Shown here piece by piece: positions 27,188-32,405 of a stretch of DNA of 32,405 nucleotides. The notes under the pieces were generated by a model. That model made no database searches. It saw nothing but the letters and a program-made list of their open reading frames with translations, and had not been told where the DNA came from. Source of the stretch: Opitutaceae bacterium. Its GTDB lineage: Bacteria; Verrucomicrobiota; Verrucomicrobiia; Opitutales; Opitutaceae. Position 1 is the stretch's first letter; each line of letters starts with the position of its first letter. A program made the translations under genes and the position numbers. The stretch covers positions 1-32,405 of the forward strand of contig JANYCF010000163.1 of assembly GCA_025360455.1 (NCBI GenBank), written 5' to 3'.

Positions 27188-29313
27188 CGTTGCCAGGTGG
27201 CGCGCAGTTCGATGCGGCGCGGGATTTCGGTGGAGGGTCCGGCGAGCGTGGGCCGGTTTTCCGGATGCTGCGCGTGGAGCAGATTGCGGCCGACCAAGGC
27301 GAGTTCCCAGTGGGCGTTGGGCCGCCACGCCAGGTTGACCGAGGCCTCGGTGTAACGAGGTATTTTATTATTGGGCAACTGGTCGAACCAGCGGACCACA
27401 GCAGTACATTCCCAATTGGCGGCCAATTGTACTGTCGTGCTCGCCGTCGCCGTCGCACGCGGGGCATTGCGGAGCAAACCGGCGAAGTTAAACGGGTCCG
27501 AAGTGGTGGCCCGGGATTCGATGTGCATGTATGTATACCCAAGATTAATCCGCCAATTCGACCGGGGTTGCCAGATCAGGGAAATCTCACCGCCCGACGA
27601 ATGCGCCTCCAAACCATTGTCCTCCGGCAGAGGAATAATCAGAGCCGGCACGGGGGTGGCCTGAACAAACCTCGGGGCGCCGGTGACCTTGATGAGATGA
27701 TGATAGCTGTTGAAGAACACGCTCGCGCTGACACTCCACTGCGGATGGGGTGCCCAGCGCCAGCCGAAATCGAGCGCATCGAGCGTTTCGGCGATGAGCG
27801 CCGGATTGCCCAGACCACGAATCACCACCGGCAACACCGGATCACGCACCCCGGGAGGCAGCACCGCTACGTCCGTGATGTTGGCATCTTCCGTCAGAGC
27901 GGGCGTGCGCACGGCGCGCGACCAACCGGCCCACAGCGTGTGATTGTGAGTGGGAAACCACGCCAGTTTCACGCTGGGCTGACACTCGAGCCCGGTGAAA
28001 TCATTATGCTCAAGCTTAATCCCGGCGGTGAATTCCAACAGGTCGGGCTGCAAGGTGATCTTATCCTGCACGAAGCCGCTCCACCGGGAAAAACGATAGT
28101 GATCACGACTAAAGGAGATCCAACGATTATGAAGCATTGCCTCGGAAAAACGCGCACTCACACCCCAGTCGAGCGCCTGAACCGAGCCCACCTTGAGTGA
28201 ATGTTGCATATCCAACTGTACCTTGCTGGTCCGGAAATTGAAAATCGCACCATGCCGCGCATCGGTGTCAACTGAAGCACCCAAGCGCAACGTGCCATCC
28301 GCCCCGACCGGCGCTTCCCAATGGGCGAGCAGGTTGCCGCCCTGCACCCGCTCGCCTGTCGTGTCGGTCAACTGATAGGTGGGCGGGGCCAGCAACGTGG
28401 GCAACGAAACCGTCAAATCGTTGAAGCCCCGATAGACCTCACCGGAAACCGTCCAGCTGGCCCCGGAGGTTTTTTCCCGATCAATCCGAAACCCGGCGCG
28501 TGCCATATTCATTCCGTCTTGGGCACTCGCTCCTGTCGCCAGCCGCGTCCCCTCATCCGTGATGAACTTGGCATAAACCCGAGCCGCCGTCTCCGGGTCA
28601 ATCCGCCAGCCGTGCCGCAATTCGGCCTGCCGGGAATTTTCGCCGACGGAGAAACTAAGCCGATCACCCAAGGTATCCTGCGCCGAACGGGTGATGATAT
28701 TGATGACACCATTCACGGCATTGGCCCCCCACATGGAACCGCCGGGCCCGAGCACGACTTCGATGCGGTCGAGATCGGCCAGCGGATAATCCTGCACATC
28801 CCAAAACACACCGCCGAAGACCGGAGTATAAACCGAGCGGCCATCAATCATCACCAGCAGTTTGCTCGCGAATTGAGAGACCGAACCCCGCGCGCCGATG
28901 CCCCACGTCGAGCTGTTGATCTGAGTCACATTCAAACCTGGAATGACGCGCAGGGACTCGGCAATAGTTGTTGCTCCCGTCTTCTTCGCCTCATCGCCAG
29001 TCAGCACCGACACTGCGGCCGAAGCAGTGAACAGCCGTTCCTCCCGTTTGGATACCGTGGTGATCGTGATATTCGCCAGCTCCTCAAACGTCGCATCGCG
29101 AAAGAGTGGTTCGGTTTTCACGCTCTGCCCCAATAAAGCGGCGGGGAGCAAACTGATGGTGGCCACAAAAATCCATGTCCGTTGCTTTCGTCCTCCGGTA
29201 TTGGCACCGGATGAAGTGATGGCGATACGCACGGGAGGCGATAATCCTCCCTCCACAGCACTGCTGAGGCCAGATCTGAGAAATGTCGGCAGTGCATTCA
29301 CATGAACCTCCAA
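27184..29313 (-). CDS. TonB-dependent receptor (start uncertain; a GTG at 29301 would give a GTGA overlap with the upstream gene)
   Basis: EPLFRDATFEELANITITTVSKREE, plug SVLTGDEAKKTGATTIAESLRVIPGLNV, VVLGPGGSMWGANAVNGVINIITRSA, barrel with terminal IELRATWQR. Confidence 0.92.
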   Translation of the reverse strand: MEVHVNALPTFLRSGLSSAVEGGLSPPVRIAITSSGANTGGRKQRTWIFVATISLLPAALLGQSVKTEPLFRDATFEELANITITTVSKREERLFTASAAVSVLTGDEAKKTGATTIAESLRVIPGLNVTQINSSTWGIGARGSVSQFASKLLVMIDGRSVYTPVFGGVFWDVQDYPLADLDRIEVVLGPGGSMWGANAVNGVINIITRSAQDTLGDRLSFSVGENSRQAELRHGWRIDPETAARVYAKFITDEGTRLATGASAQDGMNMARAGFRIDREKTSGASWTVSGEVYRGFNDLTVSLPTLLAPPTYQLTDTTGERVQGGNLLAHWEAPVGADGTLRLGASVDTDARHGAIFNFRTSKVQLDMQHSLKVGSVQALDWGVSARFSEAMLHNRWISFSRDHYRFSRWSGFVQDKITLQPDLLEFTAGIKLEHNDFTGLECQPSVKLAWFPTHNHTLWAGWSRAVRTPALTEDANITDVAVLPPGVRDPVLPVVIRGLGNPALIAETLDALDFGWRWAPHPQWSVSASVFFNSYHHLIKVTGAPRFVQATPVPALIIPLPEDNGLEAHSSGGEISLIWQPRSNWRINLGYTYMHIESRATTSDPFNFAGLLRNAPRATATASTTVQLAANWECTAVVRWFDQLPNNKIPRYTEASVNLAWRPNAHWELALVGRNLLHAQHPENRPTLAGPSTEIPRRIELRATWQR

Positions 29314-31337
29314 GTGATCTTGGCGGAAACTGTCGTCGGGATTTCCACGGTGCTGCCAAGCGCAAAGGGGGGAATTTCGGCATGCTGACTTTCAAAAAGA
29401 TTTTGCCCGGTCACAGAAAATTCCCAGTTCGCGTTCGGCCGCCACGCGAGTTGGACATCACCGACAAAATAACTGGGCACGGTTGTACCCGGGCGATCAG
29501 ACGCATACCTCACGCCCATATCCCACTGCCAGTTGCCCGGCAAATCCCAGGAGGAGCGCAGGCCAAAACGATGCCGCGGCGTGTAGGAGGAGAACGAAGT
29601 CAGACCGGGCATGGTGTTTAATTTCACTTCGAGATAACTATACTCAGCAAACAACCGCCAATGCTCCGTTGCCTGGCACCGTGCCGCCAGCTCCACCCCG
29701 CGAGATCCTCCTTTGAGGCCGGTCTTATCGAAGATCAGCGGCACGACGATGTGCGCCGGAGACGGAGCGGTTTCGAGGAACGGCGTGCCTTGGCGGAAAG
29801 CCTGCACCGTCGGCAGATCATTGTAGAATACCGTGGCATCCAGGCTGAAGTCCGTGGCCGGTTGGAAGCGGTAACCCAGTTCGTAGGCGATCTGCACTTC
29901 GCTCTGCGTGTTCCCCTCGGAAATTTGCCGGGCCAGCGTCAGCGGCGAAATCCGAACGACCTGGGCATCGTAACGGATGTCCCGTTCCAACACGCTGGGC
30001 GTATGCACCGAACGGCTGATGGCCGCCCAGGCGGTTTGCTGCTCCGTCGGATGCCACGCCAGACGAATACTCGGTTCGAGTTCGAGCTGAGAGATATTAT
30101 TATGCTCAATCTTCGAGCCCACCGTCAGAGACAACCGGTGCGGCTGCAGCTGGATCTCATCCTGAAAAAATAGATTCACGACTTCGTCTTTCGGCGTCTG
30201 ATCAGGGAAAACGACGCCGACGTTTCCTCTGAGCGCGTGGTTGATCAAGCGCGTCCCACCGCCCCAGATGATCTGCTGCTGATCACCCACCGCCAGCTGC
30301 TGCGTCAGTTCGAGGTCGAAGGTGTCGTTCGCGAAATCGTTGCGGAATTGGGTGCGTTTTTCGTAAGACCAAAAGGCCTGCAAGGTGAGCTTGTTGTCGG
30401 GCGCATAGTCCCGCGTCCAGCGCGAGAGCAGATGTGCCGTCGTCATGCGCGATGCCTCGGTGATTTTCAAGCGATAGGGTGCGGTGAGAAGGGGATAATC
30501 ACCCGATTCGTACAAGCGCGCCGTGGAAATTTCCGCCTGGAAAAACAGCCGGCTGGAATCCGTGAGGTCGCGATCGACCCGAATTCCCGCGCGCACCGCC
30601 TCCCACGGATCACCGGCCTGCGCGCCATTGGCCAATTTGGCCGCGCCACCATTAATGCCCTCCGCAAAAACTCGCGCCCACGTCCGCTCCCCGGCTTTGA
30701 AGCCGAAGCCGGAGTAGACGGATTGTTTATCCATCGTGCCGCCGCTGATGCTGACTACGTCGCCTTGAGTCTCCCGGGCGCTCTTGGTCACGATGTTGAT
30801 GACCCCATTCATCGCATTCGCCCCCCACACCGAAGCACCCGGACCGCGAATGATTTCAATCTGTTCGATTTCAGCGACAGGCGGACCGACCGCTTCCCAA
30901 TATACGCCACCGGAATAAGGACTGTAGATCGAGCGTCCGTCTTCCAACACGAGCTGCTTGTTGGCAAAACGGGAATTGAACCCCCGGGCGCTGATGGCCC
31001 AATCGTGCGCGTTGATTTGCGCGACTTCGAGCCCGGGCACATAGCGCATTGCCTCCGGAATGTTGGCTGCGCCCGAGCGCTGGATATCTTCGGCTGTCAC
31101 GACCGTCAGCGCAGCTGAGACGTGCGAGATGGGTTCAGCGCGACGCGAGACGGTGGAGACGATAATATTCGCCAACTCCTCAAACGTCGCGTCACGGAAG
31201 AGTGGTTCGGATTTTTCCTGGGCGTGCACTGAACCCCAGCCGACCAACCCTAAAATTGTCCCAGTCCAAAAGACCCGACGCAGCTTCACCGTCAAAAGTT
31301 GGGGACAACTAATCATACGTGGTGGACAGCCAAACAA
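29298..31337 (-). CDS. TonB-dependent receptor, paralogue of the adjacent downstream gene (start 31337 or 31316)
   Basis: SEPLFRDATFEELANIIVSTVSRRAEP, VVTAEDIQRSGAANIPEAMRYVPGLEVAQINAHDWAISARGFNSRFANKQLVLEDGRSIYSP, IIRGPGASVWGANAMNGVINIVTKSA. Confidence 0.94.
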   Translation of the reverse strand: MFGCPPRMISCPQLLTVKLRRVFWTGTILGLVGWGSVHAQEKSEPLFRDATFEELANIIVSTVSRRAEPISHVSAALTVVTAEDIQRSGAANIPEAMRYVPGLEVAQINAHDWAISARGFNSRFANKQLVLEDGRSIYSPYSGGVYWEAVGPPVAEIEQIEIIRGPGASVWGANAMNGVINIVTKSARETQGDVVSISGGTMDKQSVYSGFGFKAGERTWARVFAEGINGGAAKLANGAQAGDPWEAVRAGIRVDRDLTDSSRLFFQAEISTARLYESGDYPLLTAPYRLKITEASRMTTAHLLSRWTRDYAPDNKLTLQAFWSYEKRTQFRNDFANDTFDLELTQQLAVGDQQQIIWGGGTRLINHALRGNVGVVFPDQTPKDEVVNLFFQDEIQLQPHRLSLTVGSKIEHNNISQLELEPSIRLAWHPTEQQTAWAAISRSVHTPSVLERDIRYDAQVVRISPLTLARQISEGNTQSEVQIAYELGYRFQPATDFSLDATVFYNDLPTVQAFRQGTPFLETAPSPAHIVVPLIFDKTGLKGGSRGVELAARCQATEHWRLFAEYSYLEVKLNTMPGLTSFSSYTPRHRFGLRSSWDLPGNWQWDMGVRYASDRPGTTVPSYFVGDVQLAWRPNANWEFSVTGQNLFESQHAEIPPFALGSTVEIPTTVSAKITWRFM

Positions 31338-31431
31338 TCAGAGCCACCCGCCGGCAGCAAGCCTCAGCTCAAGGAGAAGAACCAGCAGGATTAAGCCGGA
31401 GAACTTCAGTTAAGAATTCAGACCCGCTTGT

Positions 31432-31481
31432 GTAGGTGGCGAGCTTGCCTCGCCACGTTGCGAGGCAAGCTCGCAACCTAC
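31432..31481. repeat. Palindromic intergenic repeat between the response regulator and the first TonB receptor
   Basis: gtaggtggcgagcttgcctcgc / gcgaggcaagctcgcaacctac, about 21-bp arms with 1 mismatch. Confidence 0.85.
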
Positions 31482-31521
31482 GAGGAGGCACTTCTCTTGT
31501 GCTATAAACAGGGATGTTTTC

Positions 31522-32280
31522 TTACGCGCTACCGCCGGTCACGAATTTGCCCAACTGGCCGCGCAGATTGCGGCTGAGCGGCAGCTGGGCCCCATCGCGC
31601 AGCAACACGGTATAATCGCCATGCATCGCGGGTTGGATTTCTTTGATCTGGTCGAGATGCACGATGGCGGAACGGTTGACCCGCACGAAGCTAACCGTGC
31701 CGAGCCGAGCCTCGATCGCCGCCATGGTCTCGCGCACCATCAACCGACCGGTGATGAGGTGAAGCACCACGTAATTATCCGCCGCTTCCACCCGGATGAT
31801 TTCTTCGGGCTGCAGAAACACGAGACGCCCATCGGTTTTCACCGTGATCCGCTCATTTTTCGATGCGACGACTGCGGGGTCGCTGGGCGGAGAATCCGCC
31901 ATCCCCATTCGGCGCAGACGGTGAAACTCCAGCGCCCGGCGCAAGGCGGTTTGCAATCGCTCCCGATCAAACGGCTTCAGCAAGTAATCGATCGCTTGGA
32001 CTTCGAAGGCATCGAGGGCAAAACGTTCATGCGCCGTGGCAAAAATTATACCCGGCCGGTTTTCCTCGGGAATACGGGCGAGCACCTGCAAGCCATCACA
32101 TCCCGGCATCTGCATATCGAGGAAAACCAAATCGAGTGGCGTGCTCTTGATCGTCGCGATGGCCTCGGTGCCATTGCCGCATTCGCCCACGACTTCGACC
32201 GATGTTTCCTTGCGCAACATGCCCAACAGCCGCTCGCGAGCGAGCGGTTCATCATCAACAATCAGGGTGCGGAGTATCAT
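31522..32280 (-). CDS. LytTR-family response regulator transcription factor, start moved to ATG at 32280
   Basis: MILRTLIVDDEPLARERLLGMLRKE, LDLVFLDMQMPGCDGL, AIDYLLKPFDRERL receiver; VEAADNYVVLHL...FVRVNRSAIVHLDQIKEIQP LytTR DNA-binding domain. Confidence 0.95.
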   Translation of the reverse strand: MILRTLIVDDEPLARERLLGMLRKETSVEVVGECGNGTEAIATIKSTPLDLVFLDMQMPGCDGLQVLARIPEENRPGIIFATAHERFALDAFEVQAIDYLLKPFDRERLQTALRRALEFHRLRRMGMADSPPSDPAVVASKNERITVKTDGRLVFLQPEEIIRVEAADNYVVLHLITGRLMVRETMAAIEARLGTVSFVRVNRSAIVHLDQIKEIQPAMHGDYTVLLRDGAQLPLSRNLRGQLGKFVTGGSA

Positions 32281-32326
32281 GGAGAGGGAGATTAGGGGCA
32301 ACGTGTCAGCATTCGTCGGATTCAAA

Positions 32327-32405
32327 TGTAGGAGCCTGCTTGCAGGCGACTCAGAACGCGCGCTGGCCATCCACACTCTGAGTCGCCTGCAAGCAGGCTC
32401 CTACA
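32327..32405. repeat. Long perfect palindromic repeat upstream of the LytTR regulator, ending at the window edge
   Basis: tgtaggagcctgcttgcaggcgactcaga ... tctgagtcgcctgcaagcaggctcctaca, 29-bp perfect arms. Confidence 0.92.

Noticed and set aside
27190-28200. 336-aa plus-strand ORF and other plus-strand ORFs over 24.4-31.1 kb
   Set aside because: Antisense to TonB receptors and the histidine kinase; no domain features
31432-32405. CRISPR array from repeated palindromes
   Set aside because: Repeats are isolated, not regularly spaced, and no cas genes are present
1-32405. tRNA/rRNA genes or transposase/integrase genes
   Set aside because: None recognised on either strand, so no evidence here for a tRNA-integrated island boundary

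Overview
GC-rich chromosomal window whose gene content and intergenic palindromes suggest a Verrucomicrobia/Opitutaceae-like bacterium (inference, not tested). Left third (1-9053): a type I restriction-modification locus, hsdM (truncated by the window edge)-hsdS-...-hsdR. Four same-strand cargo genes sit between hsdS and hsdR: a HipA-like kinase with an apparent -1 frameshift, a DUF3037-like protein joined to it by an ATGA overlap, an HTH/coiled-coil protein of unknown function, and a DUF3800-like protein. Middle (9.2-20.9 kb): a BadF/BadG-type ATPase/sugar kinase, an uncharacterised protein, a protein with faint kinase-like motifs, a minus-strand cluster of vanadium-dependent haloperoxidase, CRTAC1/ASPIC-UnbV FG-GAP protein and outer-membrane barrel, about 1 kb with no convincing gene, and a second barrel protein with a clear intrinsic terminator. 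Right third: a fused membrane/spermidine-synthase-like protein with a 24-bp-arm palindrome inside its reading frame, then a minus-strand set of LytTR response regulator, two tandem TonB-dependent receptors, a YfiR-family protein and a CHASE8-like hybrid histidine kinase, the last four joined by overlapping stop/start codons. Palindromic repeats with TGTAGG...CCTACA ends are scattered between genes. Most interesting: the cargo genes inside the RM locus, the TonB/YfiR/histidine-kinase relay, and repeats apparently domesticated in reading frames. All family assignments come from reading the sequence; no searches were run.
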